A stretch of DNA of 64,000 nucleotides from Embleya scabrispora (GCF_002024165.1 NZ_MWQN01000001.1:5125501-5189500), one strand, 5' to 3'; shown: positions 31,357-39,979, counted from the stretch's first letter. Notes: generated by a model from the sequence alone, not told the origin. A program made the numbers and translations.

Positions 31357-32607
31357 ATGGCTACCACTCTGCAGGAGGACGACGCACAGGCCCATGTACA
31401 CGGGGTGTGCTTCAAGACCGGCCCGCCCGCGCGGGTCGGGATCGAACTGGAATGGATCGTGCACGACGGCGCCGACGCCCGCCGGGAGGTGGCGCCGGAG
31501 CGGCTGGACGAGGCCCTGGCCCTACTGGAGGCGAAGGGGCTGCCGTTCGGCAGCAGATTGACCCGCGAGCCGGGTGGGCAGGTCGAACTGAGTTCACCGC
31601 CCGCCGACACGCTCGCCGGATGCGCCCGAGACCTCCGGGCCGACATGACGGCCCTGGAGCAGGCGCTGGCCGCGAGCGGACTCGTGCTCGCGGGCCACGG
31701 CCTGGAGCCGTATCGAAACCCGCCACGCGTCCTGGACCACCCGCGCTATCGGGCGATGGAGGCGTACTTCGACCGGGATGGCTCCTGGGGCCGGATGATG
31801 ATGCGCGGCACCGCGTCCGTGCAGGTCAACCTGGACGCGGGCGACGAGAGCGCGGGCCTTCGGGACTATCGGTCGCGCTGGGAATTGACCCACCGGCTGG
31901 GCCCGGTACTGGTCGCCGCGTTCGCCAACTCGCCGCTGTGGCAGGGCAAGCCGACCGGTTGGCGGTCCACCCGGCAACTGGTCTGGGCCCGCATGGACCC
32001 CGGCCGCACCCGGCCGCCGGGCCCGCCGCCGGGCATCGACGGCGACCCGCGCGCCGCGTGGGCTCGCTACGCCCTGGACGCGCCGCTGTTGTGCCTGCGC
32101 GGCGCCACGGCGGACGGGTGGAACGCCCCGGAGGGCCTGACCTTCCGCTCCTGGCTGCGCGGAGTGCCCGGGATGCGGCCGCCCACCCTCGACGACCTCG
32201 ACTACCACCTCACCACCCTCTTCCCGCCGGTGCGCCCGCGCGGCTGGCTGGAGTTGCGGATGATCGACGCGCAGCGCGGCGAGGACTGGATCGTGCCCGC
32301 CGCGATGGCCGCCACCCTGCTGGACGACCCGGTCGCGGCCGAGGCGGCATGGGGGGCGACCGAACCCCTGTGCGCCGACGGCGCGACCGTACCGACCGAG
32401 GCGGTCTGGCACCGCGCCGCCCGGCTCGGCCCCGCCGACCCGGTGCTCGGCAAGGCGATCATCGCCTGCTTCGCCGCCACGGAGAACGCGCTCGCCGTCG
32501 CCGGCGCGCCCGGCCCGGTCCGTGCGGCCGTCGCCGAATTCACCCGGCGCTACGCGGAACGGGGCCGATGTCCCGCCGACGATCTGTTGGAAAGGACCTG
32601 TCGATGA
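31357..32607 (+). CDS. egtA: Glutamate-cysteine ligase EgtA (ergothioneine pathway)
   Basis: Makes gamma-glutamylcysteine, the sulfur donor for ergothioneine. The 416-residue product belongs to the GCS2-type ligases: RVGIELEWIVHD near residue 25 is the metal/ATP-binding Glu motif, and MMMRGTASVQVNLDAGDE and LEYHLTTLFPPVR-like DLDYHLTTLFPPVRPRGWLE are family segments. The start is ATG 31357, 8 nt after CGAAGGAG. The stop overlaps the egtB ATG (ATGA). Context, followed directly by egtB and the egtC/egtD frame, supports EgtA over a mycothiol or glutathione enzyme. Confidence 0.93.
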   Translation: MATTLQEDDAQAHVHGVCFKTGPPARVGIELEWIVHDGADARREVAPERLDEALALLEAKGLPFGSRLTREPGGQVELSSPPADTLAGCARDLRADMTALEQALAASGLVLAGHGLEPYRNPPRVLDHPRYRAMEAYFDRDGSWGRMMMRGTASVQVNLDAGDESAGLRDYRSRWELTHRLGPVLVAAFANSPLWQGKPTGWRSTRQLVWARMDPGRTRPPGPPPGIDGDPRAAWARYALDAPLLCLRGATADGWNAPEGLTFRSWLRGVPGMRPPTLDDLDYHLTTLFPPVRPRGWLELRMIDAQRGEDWIVPAAMAATLLDDPVAAEAAWGATEPLCADGATVPTEAVWHRAARLGPADPVLGKAIIACFAATENALAVAGAPGPVRAAVAEFTRRYAERGRCPADDLLERTCR

Positions 32608-33950
32608 CGTCGCTGAAGCCATCGGAAACCTCGACAACCGCGAAATCGATAGCCGAGGCCGCGTTGGCGCGGGCCCGGCGCCGGACGCTGGCCCTGACCG
32701 AGTGTCTGACCGACGAGGAACTGACCGCCCAGCACTCCCCGTTGATGTCGCCGCTGGTCTGGGACCTGGCGCACATCGGGAACCAGGAGGAACTGTGGCT
32801 GGTCCGCCGCGCCGGCGGCCGGCCGGCGCTGCGTCCGGATCTGGACGCGCTGTACGACGCGTTTCGGCATCCTCGCGCGAACCGTCCGGCCCTGCCCCTG
32901 CTGGCGCCCGAACCGGCCCGGGACTATGTCGGCGAGGTACGGGCCAGGGCGCTGGAGGTGCTGGAGGGCGCCGATTTCGACCCCGACGGTGATCCGCTCC
33001 TGGCGCGGGGATTCGTGTTCGCCATGCTCGCCCAGCACGAGCAGCAGCACGACGAGACCATGCTCGCCACGCACCAGTTGCGCGCCGGACCGGCCGTCCT
33101 GGACGCCCCCGAACCGCCCGCCGCGCCGCCGGACGCGGCCGGGTTGCCGCGCGAAGTCCTGGTCGCGGCGGGGCCGTTCGAGATGGGCACCGACACCGAC
33201 GGGTGGGCCTTGGACAACGAGCGGCCCGCGCACGTCGTCGAGGTGGCGGCGTACTGGCTGGACACCGTGCCGGTGACGAACGCGGCCTACCTGGAGTTCA
33301 TCGCCGACGGCGGATACGACCGGGACGACTGCTGGACCCCGGAGGGGCGCCGGCATCGGGACGAAGCCGGGCTGCGCGCACCGCTGTTCTGGTGGCGCGA
33401 CGGGAGGACGTGGCTGCGCCGGCGGTTCGGCCGGACCGAGCCGGTGCCGCCGGACGAGCCGGTCGTGCACGTGTGCTGGTACGAGGCGGACGCCTACGCG
33501 CGCTGGGCCGGGCGGCGGTTGCCGAGCGAGGCCGAGTGGGAGAAGGCGGCCCGGCACGATCCGGTCGAGGGCCGGTCGCGGCGGTATCCGTGGGGCGACG
33601 CCGAGCCCACGCCCGAGCACGCCAACCTCGGCCAGCGGCATCTGCGTCCGGCGCCGGCCGGAGCGTATCCGGCGGGCGCCGCCCCGTGCGGGGCACGGCA
33701 GTTGCTCGGCGACGTCTGGGAGTGGACCGCCTCCGACTTCACCGCCTACCCCGGGTTCGCGGCGTTTCCCTACCGGGAGTATTCCGAGGTGTTCTTCGGG
33801 CCCGGGCACAAGGTGCTGCGCGGCGGCGCGTTCGGGGTCGACGAGGTGGTCGCCCGGGGCACCTTCCGCAACTGGGACCTGCCTATCCGGCGGCAGATCT
33901 TCGCCGGATTCCGCACCGCGCGCGACGCGGCGCCCGGGGAGGCGGGCTGA
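32604..33950 (+). CDS. egtB: Ergothioneine sulfoxide synthase EgtB
   Basis: Non-heme iron enzyme that joins gamma-glutamylcysteine to trimethylhistidine with oxygen. The N-terminal DinB-like domain carries the iron triad H57 (DLAHIGNQEELW) with H145 and H149 (AQHEQQHDETML). The C-terminal formylglycine-enzyme-like domain has PFEMGTDTDGWALDNERP, RLPSEAEWEKAAR and LLGDVWEWTASDF. The product is 448 residues, normal for the family. Both ends overlap neighbours by a few bases: its ATG with the egtA stop, and its TGA with the next ATG at 33950. Confidence 0.95.
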   Translation: MTSLKPSETSTTAKSIAEAALARARRRTLALTECLTDEELTAQHSPLMSPLVWDLAHIGNQEELWLVRRAGGRPALRPDLDALYDAFRHPRANRPALPLLAPEPARDYVGEVRARALEVLEGADFDPDGDPLLARGFVFAMLAQHEQQHDETMLATHQLRAGPAVLDAPEPPAAPPDAAGLPREVLVAAGPFEMGTDTDGWALDNERPAHVVEVAAYWLDTVPVTNAAYLEFIADGGYDRDDCWTPEGRRHRDEAGLRAPLFWWRDGRTWLRRRFGRTEPVPPDEPVVHVCWYEADAYARWAGRRLPSEAEWEKAARHDPVEGRSRRYPWGDAEPTPEHANLGQRHLRPAPAGAYPAGAAPCGARQLLGDVWEWTASDFTAYPGFAAFPYREYSEVFFGPGHKVLRGGAFGVDEVVARGTFRNWDLPIRRQIFAGFRTARDAAPGEAG

Positions 33951-35734
33951 TGTGCCGTCACCTGGCCTATCTGGGGCCGGAGATCGCGCTGGCGTCGGTG
34001 CTGGTGGAGCCGACGCGCGGGTTGTACGAGCAGTCCTGGGCGCCGCGCCGGCAGCGGTACGGGACGGTCAACGTCGACGGGTTCGGCTTCGGCTGGTATC
34101 CCGACGCGGATCCGGCGGACGTCGAACCCGCCCGCTATCGGCGCGCGTTGCCGATCTGGGCCGACCCGAACCTGCCCGACCTGGCCCGGACCGTGCGCAG
34201 CGGCGCGTTCCTGGCCGCCGTGCGCAGCGCCACCGCCGGCACCAGCCAGGAGGAGGCGGCGGCCGCGCCGTACCGGGACGGCGCGTGGCTGTTCAGCCAC
34301 AACGGCGCCGTGCCGGACTGGACCCGGCTGCCGGTCGGGCCCGCGCTCGACCAGGCCGCCCTGCTCGGGATGGAGGCGCGCTGCGACTCGGCGCTGATCT
34401 GGGCCCTGCTCGCGCGCCGGCTCCGGCAGCGCGAGCCGGTCGGCGGCGCGCTGGTCGACGTGGTCCGGCGGATCGCCGAGGTGCGCCCGACGGCCCGGCT
34501 CAACCTCCTGCTCACCGACGGCCGGACCGTGTTCGCCACCCGATACGGGGACACCCTCTGGTACCGCACCGGCCCCGGACGGGTCCTGGTCGCCTCCGAA
34601 CCCGACGAGCACCAGGACCCGATCTGGGACGCGTGGCGGGAGGTACCCGACCACTCCCTCCTCGTCGCCACCCGCGACGGCGTCCGCATCGCCCCGATCC
34701 GTCCCGTGCGACCCGTCGCCGCACGTCCGTCATCCGCACCACAGGAACGGCGTCCCATGAACAGCCGATTCACCCTCGACCACCGGCTGCCGGCCGACTA
34801 CTTCGACACCACGCTGCGCGCCGACGTGCGCCGAGGACTGACCGCGCCGGGCAAGTCGTTGCCGCCCAAGTGGTTCTACGACGCGCGCGGCAGCGAGTTG
34901 TTCGAGGAGATCACCCGGCTGCCCGAGTACTACCCGACCCGCGCCGAGCAGGAGATCCTGACCCGGCGCGCCCCCGAGATCGCCGCGGCGACGCGGGCCC
35001 ACTCGCTGATCGAATTGGGCTCGGGCTCGTCGCGAAAGACCCGGCTGCTCCTGGACGCGCTCACCGCGGCCGGCACGCTGGAGCGCTATGTGCCGCTGGA
35101 CGTGAGCGATTCGGCGCTGGTCCAGGCCGGTGAGGCGCTGTGCCGCGACTATCCGACGCTGCGGGTCGCGGCCACGGTCACCGACTTCGAACAGGAACTC
35201 CCCCTGGCGGACGAGCCGGGCCCGCGCCTGCTCAGCTTCCTGGGCAGCACGCTCGGCAACCTCGACCCCGCCCAGCGCACGGACTTCTACCGCATCCTGC
35301 GCCGCGCGCTGAGCGCCGACGACACCCTGCTGCTGGGGGTCGACCTGGTCAAGGACCCGGCCGTGCTGGTCGCCGCCTACGACGACGCCCAAGGCGTCAC
35401 GGCCGAGTTCAACAAGAACGTCCTGCACGTGCTCAACCGCGAACTCGACGCCGACTTCGACCCCGACGCCTACGACCACGTGGCGCTGTGGAACGCGCAG
35501 GAGGAGCGCATCGAGATGCACCTGCGCTCCAGGATCGACCAGACGGTCAAGATCCCGCCCCTCGACCTGTCCATCGACTTCACCCGAGGCGAACACCTCC
35601 GCACCGAGATCTCCACCAAATTCCGCCGCGAGCCCCTGGAAGCCGAACTCGCCGAGGCCGGCTTCACCATCCGCCAGTGGTGGACCGACCCGCAAAACCG
35701 CTTCGCCCTCCTCTTGGCCGTCCCGAGCCGCTGA
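33950..35734 (+). CDS. egtCD: Fused EgtC amidohydrolase and EgtD histidine methyltransferase frame
   Basis: One uninterrupted 594-residue frame holds two ergothioneine enzymes that are normally separate. Residues 1 to about 255 are EgtC, a class II glutamine amidotransferase-type hydrolase beginning MCRHLAYLG with the nucleophile Cys2; it removes glutamate from the EgtB product. A Pro/Arg/Ala linker (RPVAARPSSAPQERRP) leads to Met270, the usual EgtD start, and a full EgtD: YDARGSELFEEITRLPEYYP, the SAM motif LIELGSGSSRKTRLLLDAL and FLGSTLGNLDP. I traced codons through the junction and found no stop. EgtD could also start separately at ATG 34757. No egtE is present nearby. Confidence 0.9.
   Translation: MCRHLAYLGPEIALASVLVEPTRGLYEQSWAPRRQRYGTVNVDGFGFGWYPDADPADVEPARYRRALPIWADPNLPDLARTVRSGAFLAAVRSATAGTSQEEAAAAPYRDGAWLFSHNGAVPDWTRLPVGPALDQAALLGMEARCDSALIWALLARRLRQREPVGGALVDVVRRIAEVRPTARLNLLLTDGRTVFATRYGDTLWYRTGPGRVLVASEPDEHQDPIWDAWREVPDHSLLVATRDGVRIAPIRPVRPVAARPSSAPQERRPMNSRFTLDHRLPADYFDTTLRADVRRGLTAPGKSLPPKWFYDARGSELFEEITRLPEYYPTRAEQEILTRRAPEIAAATRAHSLIELGSGSSRKTRLLLDALTAAGTLERYVPLDVSDSALVQAGEALCRDYPTLRVAATVTDFEQELPLADEPGPRLLSFLGSTLGNLDPAQRTDFYRILRRALSADDTLLLGVDLVKDPAVLVAAYDDAQGVTAEFNKNVLHVLNRELDADFDPDAYDHVALWNAQEERIEMHLRSRIDQTVKIPPLDLSIDFTRGEHLRTEISTKFRREPLEAELAEAGFTIRQWWTDPQNRFALLLAVPSR
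34743..34759 (+). promoter_or_regulatory. Possible internal ribosome-binding site and start for EgtD
   Basis: AGGAACGG at 34743-34750 lies 6 nt before ATG 34757, in frame with the fused reading frame and exactly where stand-alone EgtD proteins begin (MNSRFTLDHRLP). It would let EgtD be made alone as well as fused. Confidence 0.5.
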
Positions 35735-35740
35735 CCCACC

Positions 35741-35789
35741 GGGCTCCCGACGAACGCCCCCACCCACCGGGGCCGTTCGTCGGGAGCCC
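35741..35789 (+). terminator. Hairpin after egtD
   Basis: A perfect 16-bp stem pairs 35741-35756 with 35774-35789; the 17-nt loop can itself pair in part (CCCC with GGGG). No T run. It starts 6 nt after the stop, marking the end of the egt operon. Confidence 0.7.
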
Positions 35790-35879
35790 TGCCTCGCCCG
35801 CCCCGCACGCTCGTCGAACCTCTGAGCTAATCTGCCATGACGATGTGTCACCAATGGTGGATCGAGCCCGGGGGCGCCC

Positions 35880-36098
35880 GTGAGCAACATCGAGCGAATA
35901 CTCGATCCGCGTCGCATCCACAGGAAGATGCCGGCCCCACACCGCCGCCGCCGGAAACCGGCCGACCAGCGGTACGTGCCCAACCCCCGACCGAACAACG
36001 CCCCCGTCCCACCGGGCGGCTTCAAGGTCTCGCCCGCCGGTCTGCGCGGGCGGCCGGTGCCGGCCTCGGTCCGTGCCTCCTTCGAGGGCGGTTGCTGA
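35880..36098 (+). CDS. Possible small basic protein
   Basis: A 72-codon frame from GTG 35880, basic and Pro-rich (NIERILDPRRIHRKM, PHRRRRKP, VPPGGFKVSPAG). Third-position GC is high but not as consistent as in the surrounding genes. There is no clear ribosome-binding site. Its stop overlaps an ATG at 36098 that begins a decayed segment. I cannot assign a family. It may be a real small gene or a remnant of the same degenerate locus. Confidence 0.3.
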   Translation: MSNIERILDPRRIHRKMPAPHRRRRKPADQRYVPNPRPNNAPVPPGGFKVSPAGLRGRPVPASVRASFEGGC

Positions 36099-36232
36099 TG
36101 GTGACCGTGTCGCAACTGCGCGACGCCCGGTTCAGGCCGGATTCGAGGAGAAGGTTCTGCTGACCGGCCAGAATCATCCTGGAGCACATCGATGAATCGG
36201 CCGCCGAGGGGAAGGTTCGCAAGGTCCGATGA
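36098..36232 (+). pseudogene. Decayed coding segment upstream of lipoprotein gene
   Basis: An ATG at 36098 opens MVTVSQLRDAR, then the frame closes after 21 codons. Coding-like peptides continue in the other two frames: QAGFEEKVLLTGQ near 36133-36171, then IILEHIDESAAEGKVRKVR ending at TGA 36230-36232, which overlaps the next ATG (ATGA). This looks like a gene broken by two frameshifts or a deletion. The opening residues resemble the start of actinobacterial WXG100-like proteins, but too little is left to be sure. Confidence 0.4.
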
Positions 36233-37007
36233 TCGGGCGATGGGCCGACCGGGTTCGGCGAAGGTGGATCCGGGGGCTCGCGGCCGTCGGCGTTGTCGTC
36301 GCGACACTGGTCGGATGTTCGGTGCTCTCGGTGCCGGACACCACGTTCGGGCCGCCGGATCGGCGGGCGGATGTGTTGATTCCGGCGGTGTTGCCGGATG
36401 TGTTGGCCGGTGGGCGGGTCACGGAGTTGGACGCCGTGTTCGGGCTCGGTGAGGCGTATCGCGCGCGGGGCAGCGCGGGGCGGATGTGGCACGGTTCGAT
36501 GTTCGTGAGGCTGATCGCCTATCGCTACGGGGACGTGGGCGCGGCCAAGAAGAGCTTCGGGGGAATGCGCCGCATCAGGTGCACGCCGACGACTGGGGGT
36601 CGGGTGTCAAGCCGACCGTGATCTCGCATTATCAGGTCGGTGGTGCGGATCAGGCGCAACTGGAGAGTCGGAGCGGGCCGAACGCGGCCACCGCGGGTGA
36701 ATGGCTCTACTGGGCGCGCTACGACGAATACGTGGTTTTCGTCGAGTTGCGATTCGGCAGCGAGTGGTATCGCGATGGTGTCGACCCCGAGCGGGTCAAG
36801 GTCGCCCTTCGGCCGATCGATGCCCACATCCGGAGCCGACTCGCGGTGGGTGCGGACCGGAAGCCGGAATTGCAGCCCCCCGCGCCGACTCCGCCGACTC
36901 CGTCGCCCGGACGTCTCAACGTGGAGCGAGGATTGTGGCGGCCCACGCCCACCTGTGACGGGCTGGGTGTTCCGGCGACCGTGGATCTTTCGCCGCGGGG
37001 TCAGTAG
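36229..37007 (+). pseudogene. Frameshifted lipoprotein gene
   Basis: ATG 36229 begins a lipoprotein: a basic N terminus, a hydrophobic stretch VVVATLVG and Cys in the lipobox L-V-G-C near residue 30. The frame runs through DVGAAKKSFGG to about 36565 and then turns into nonsense ending at 36621. A second frame continues the protein smoothly from NAPHQVHADDWGSGVKPT to a Pro-rich tail ending at 37007. The switch falls at a run of five G at about 36559-36563; one extra G would restore a single frame of about 260 residues. It may be a real frameshift mutation or a homopolymer sequencing error. The 3' end overlaps ctaA on the other strand. Confidence 0.7.
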
Positions 37008-37963
37008 CTGGTGGCGACCGGTTCGCGGGTTTCGGGTTCCGCCTCGTCGGCGGCTTCGCGGGGCTGGTCGCCTCGGATGCGGAGGGCGAAGACGGTTCTT
37101 GTCGCGGTGACCACCGTGAGGGCGGCGCCGAGCATGTGGGTGAGGACCATCCACTCGGGCAGGCCGTTGAAGTATTGGATGTAGCCGATCAGGCCCTGGG
37201 GGATCAGGACGGCGAGCAGCCACCACACGCGTGATTGGGCGGCCTGGGGGGCGTCGGTGACGCGCAGGGCCAGGGCCAGGGCGACGGCCGCGCCCAGGAG
37301 CAGGAAGGCCAGGTCGGCGTGCAGCCAGGCGATCTGGTCGATGTCCACGTCGAAACGCTTGGCCTTGAGGTCGCCCGCGTGCGGGCCGGAGCCGGTGACC
37401 ACGGTGCCGATCACGATCAGCGCGCCCGCCACGCCGAGGGTGCCGTAGCCGAACCAGCGGATCTCGGGACGGACCAGGAAGCGGGCCGGCGCGTCGCCCT
37501 CGCCGGAGCGTTCGTACAGCGCCACCGCCGACGCGATCAGCGCCATCGACAGGAGCAGGTGGCTCGCCACCGCCATCGGGTGCAGGTCGGTGAGCACCGT
37601 GATGCCGCCGAGCACGGCCTGGCCGACCACCGTGCCGATCTGGATCCAGGACAGCGTGGTGATGTCCCTGCGGCGCACGGTCATTCGGTACGCGGCCACC
37701 ACGCAGAGCACCGCGATCGCGCCGACCACGTAGGTCAGCATGCGGTTGCCGAACTCGATGTACGCGTGGTGGCTGACCGCCTCGTGCGGCGTCCAGTCGC
37801 GGGTGTCGCTGTCGCAGCGGGGCCAGGTGTCGCACCCCAGGCCCGAGTCGGTGAGTCGGACGAGACCGCCCGTGACGACGATGCCGACCTGCGCCACCAG
37901 GTTCGCGAGGAACACGCGGCGCGCGACGAGGGGGGAGACGGCCTGCAGACTCATGCGCGACAT
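37001..37963 (-). CDS. ctaA: Heme A synthase CtaA
   Basis: Eight-helix membrane enzyme that oxidises heme O to heme A for cytochrome aa3 oxidase. The 320-residue product has the family N terminus (FLANLVAQVGIVVTGGLVRL), the periplasmic Cys pair in GLGCDTWPRC, and the conserved heme-ligand His regions (AYIEFGNRML, MAVASHLLLSM, AWLHADLAFLL, VLTHMLGAA). The start is ATG 37963 or ATG 37954; neither has a clear ribosome-binding site. It follows the ABC exporter genes on the same strand. Its end overlaps the lipoprotein frame by 7 nt in convergent orientation. Confidence 0.94.
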   Translation of the reverse strand: MSRMSLQAVSPLVARRVFLANLVAQVGIVVTGGLVRLTDSGLGCDTWPRCDSDTRDWTPHEAVSHHAYIEFGNRMLTYVVGAIAVLCVVAAYRMTVRRRDITTLSWIQIGTVVGQAVLGGITVLTDLHPMAVASHLLLSMALIASAVALYERSGEGDAPARFLVRPEIRWFGYGTLGVAGALIVIGTVVTGSGPHAGDLKAKRFDVDIDQIAWLHADLAFLLLGAAVALALALRVTDAPQAAQSRVWWLLAVLIPQGLIGYIQYFNGLPEWMVLTHMLGAALTVVTATRTVFALRIRGDQPREAADEAEPETREPVATSY

Positions 37964-38034
37964 GCTACGTCGTGAACGGATTCACAAGCGCACCAGGGGT
38001 GTCGGTCGACGCCCGCCCCGACTCCACCCCGACC

Positions 38035-38838
38035 TCACTCCCAGCGGAAGAAGCGCGCCGCCGCGCCGAGGCCCAAAACCGCCCAGACCGCCAGGATGGC
38101 CAGATCGCCCAGCGGCAGCCCCGACCCGTCCCGGAGCACGTCGCGCAGCCCGTCCGACAGCGCCGAGATGGGGAGCAGCGCGAGCGTGTGCTCGACCCCG
38201 GAGGGGAACTTGTCCAGCGGCACGATCACCCCGCCGCCGAGCAGCAGCAGGATGAACACCAGATTCGCGCCCGCCAGGGTGGCCTCGGCCCGCAGCGTGC
38301 CGGCCATCAGCAGCCCGAGCCCGGAGAACGCCGCCGTGCCCAGGAGCAGCAGCAGGATCACCCACACGGGGTTCCCGTGCGGCGACCACCCCAGCCCGAA
38401 CGCGATCGCCGTGAGCAGCGCCACCTGCAGGATCTCCACCACCAGGACACACGTGGTCTTGGCCACCATCAGCCCCCACCGGGGCAGCGGGGTCGAGCCC
38501 AGCAGCTTGAGCACGCCGTAGCGCCGCTCGAACCCGGTCGCGATCGCCTGCCCGGTGAACGCTGTCGACAACACCGCCAGCGCGAGCAGCCCCGGCGCCA
38601 GGAAGTCCACCCGGTCGCCGTCCCCGGTGTCCACGAGGTCGGCCGAGCTGAACACCACGAGCAGCAGCGTCGGAATGATCACCGTCAGCAACAGCTGCTC
38701 GCCGTTGCGCAGCAACATCCTGGTCTCCAGGGCGCTCTGCGCCAGGATCATCCGACCCAGCGGCGCCGCCCCCGGCGCGGGCGCGAACGTACCGCGCGTC
38801 CCGTCCCGCGTCGCCGCGGCCTTCGCGTCCGCGCTCAA
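38035..38838 (-). CDS. ABC-2 type transporter permease
   Basis: A 267-residue ABC-2 permease with about six transmembrane helices after a cytoplasmic N terminus (for example LTVIIPTLLLVVFS, FLAPGLLALAVLSTAFTG, ANLVFILLLLGGGVIVPL). The start is TTG 38838, which shares bases with the ATPase stop, giving tight coupling. The order ATPase-permease-ctaA on the minus strand is the usual streptomycete arrangement between the suf operon and ctaA. The substrate is not known; drug or lipid export is typical of the class. Confidence 0.9.
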   Translation of the reverse strand: MSADAKAAATRDGTRGTFAPAPGAAPLGRMILAQSALETRMLLRNGEQLLLTVIIPTLLLVVFSSADLVDTGDGDRVDFLAPGLLALAVLSTAFTGQAIATGFERRYGVLKLLGSTPLPRWGLMVAKTTCVLVVEILQVALLTAIAFGLGWSPHGNPVWVILLLLLGTAAFSGLGLLMAGTLRAEATLAGANLVFILLLLGGGVIVPLDKFPSGVEHTLALLPISALSDGLRDVLRDGSGLPLGDLAILAVWAVLGLGAAARFFRWE

Positions 38839-39764
38839 CTCCGCAGCTCCCGTCCGGTCAGCTCCATGAACACGTCCTCCAGGCTGCGTCGTTCCACCGT
38901 CAGCCGCTCCGGCATCACCCCGTGCTGTGCGCACCAGGAGGTCACCGTGGCGAGCAGTTGCGGGTCTATCTCGCCCTCGATCCGGTACGCGCCGCGCGAG
39001 ACCTCGAACGCCTTGGCGCCCTCGGGCAGCGCGTTGAGCAGCGAGCCCATGTCCAGACCGGGCGGGCCGGAGAAGCGCAGCGAGTTCTCCGCTCCGTCGT
39101 GGCACAGCGCCTCGGGCGAGCCGGACGCGATCACCCGGCCGCGGTCCACGATCACCACCTCGTCGGCCAGCTTCTCCGCCTCGTCCATCAGGTGTGTGGT
39201 GAGCACCACGCTCACCCCGTCGGCGCGCAGCTCGCGCACCAGGTCCCAGGTGGCGTGCCGGGCGTGCGGGTCGAGGCCGGCGGTCGGCTCGTCCAGGAAC
39301 ACCAGTTCGGGGCGGCCGACCACGGCGAGCGCGAGCGCCAGGCGCTGCTGCTGGCCGCCGGACAGCCGGCGGTAGGTGGTCCGCCCGCACGAGCCCAGGC
39401 CCAGGCGTTCGATCAGCATCGCCACGTCCAGGGGGTGTGCGTGCAGTTTGGCGACGTGGCGCAACATCTCCTCGGCGCGCGCCCCCGAGTACACGCCCCC
39501 GGACTGCAACATCACCCCGATCCGGGGCCGCAGCGCGGCGGCGTCGCGCACCGGGTCCAGGTCGAGCACCCGGACCTCGCCCGCGTCGGCGCGCCGGTAG
39601 CCCTCGCAGATCTCGATCGTGCTGGTCTTGCCGGCGCCGTTGGGGCCGAGCACCGCGGTGACCCGGCCGCGTTCGACGGTGAGCGAGAGCCCGTCCACGG
39701 CGGTCTTGTCGCCGTAGCGCTTGACCAGGCCCGTGAGCGCGACTGCCGGCGACGAGGAGTCCAT
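38835..39764 (-). CDS. ABC transporter ATP-binding protein (exporter type)
   Basis: A 309-residue ATPase with Walker A GPNGAGKTSTIE near residue 40, signature RLSGGQQQRLALALA, Walker B LVFLDEPTAGLD and switch His in LTTHLMDEAEKLAD. It belongs to the DrrA/CcmA-like class that pairs with ABC-2 permeases. The C-terminal 80 residues form the extra domain seen in these exporters. The start is ATG 39764. It is divergent from sufR, with 214 nt between. Confidence 0.93.
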   Translation of the reverse strand: MDSSSPAVALTGLVKRYGDKTAVDGLSLTVERGRVTAVLGPNGAGKTSTIEICEGYRRADAGEVRVLDLDPVRDAAALRPRIGVMLQSGGVYSGARAEEMLRHVAKLHAHPLDVAMLIERLGLGSCGRTTYRRLSGGQQQRLALALAVVGRPELVFLDEPTAGLDPHARHATWDLVRELRADGVSVVLTTHLMDEAEKLADEVVIVDRGRVIASGSPEALCHDGAENSLRFSGPPGLDMGSLLNALPEGAKAFEVSRGAYRIEGEIDPQLLATVTSWCAQHGVMPERLTVERRSLEDVFMELTGRELRS

Positions 39765-39904
39765 GACGAGTCAGTCTAGAAAGCTCCGGGCCCCCGTCGT
39801 GCCGGGGTCGGCGAGAACGGCCGGAACACCGTTCGACTGACGGGACGTCAGATGAACCCGCAGGTCGAAGCGGGTCGAACGGCTCGCCGAGAGACCGTGT
39901 GATG

Positions 39905-39918
39905 TTAGGTACACCTAA
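39905..39918. promoter_or_regulatory. Palindrome TTAGGT-AC-ACCTAA between ABC exporter and sufR
   Basis: A perfect 14-nt palindrome with the half site TTAGGT known from DtxR/IdeR/DmdR iron boxes. Canonical boxes space these half sites by about 7 nt, here by 2. It lies 61 nt upstream of the sufR start and 140 nt from the exporter start, so it could serve either gene. Confidence 0.45.
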
Positions 39919-39965
39919 GTGATGGACTCCACGCGGATGCCGTTTGGCCTGGCGCACTATTAACG

Positions 39966-39979
39966 CAACAATGGTGTTG
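39966..39979 (+). promoter_or_regulatory. SufR operator CAAC-N6-GTTG at the sufR start
   Basis: CAACAATGGTGTTG is a perfect CAAC-N6-GTTG palindrome (arms extend to CAACA/TGTTG). This is the 14-bp SufR binding motif described for Streptomyces avermitilis. It ends on the first base of the sufR GTG, so bound SufR would cover the transcription or translation start and repress the suf operon. Confidence 0.85.

Noticed and set aside
35837-36163. 108-codon frame overlapping the 35880 small frame
   Set aside because: Pro/Arg-rich in the wrong frame, without a ribosome-binding site. Only its last codons overlap the decayed segment.
36229-37007. Programmed frameshift in the lipoprotein gene
   Set aside because: The G5 run does not form a typical slippery heptamer and no stimulatory stem is evident, so mutation or sequencing error is more likely.
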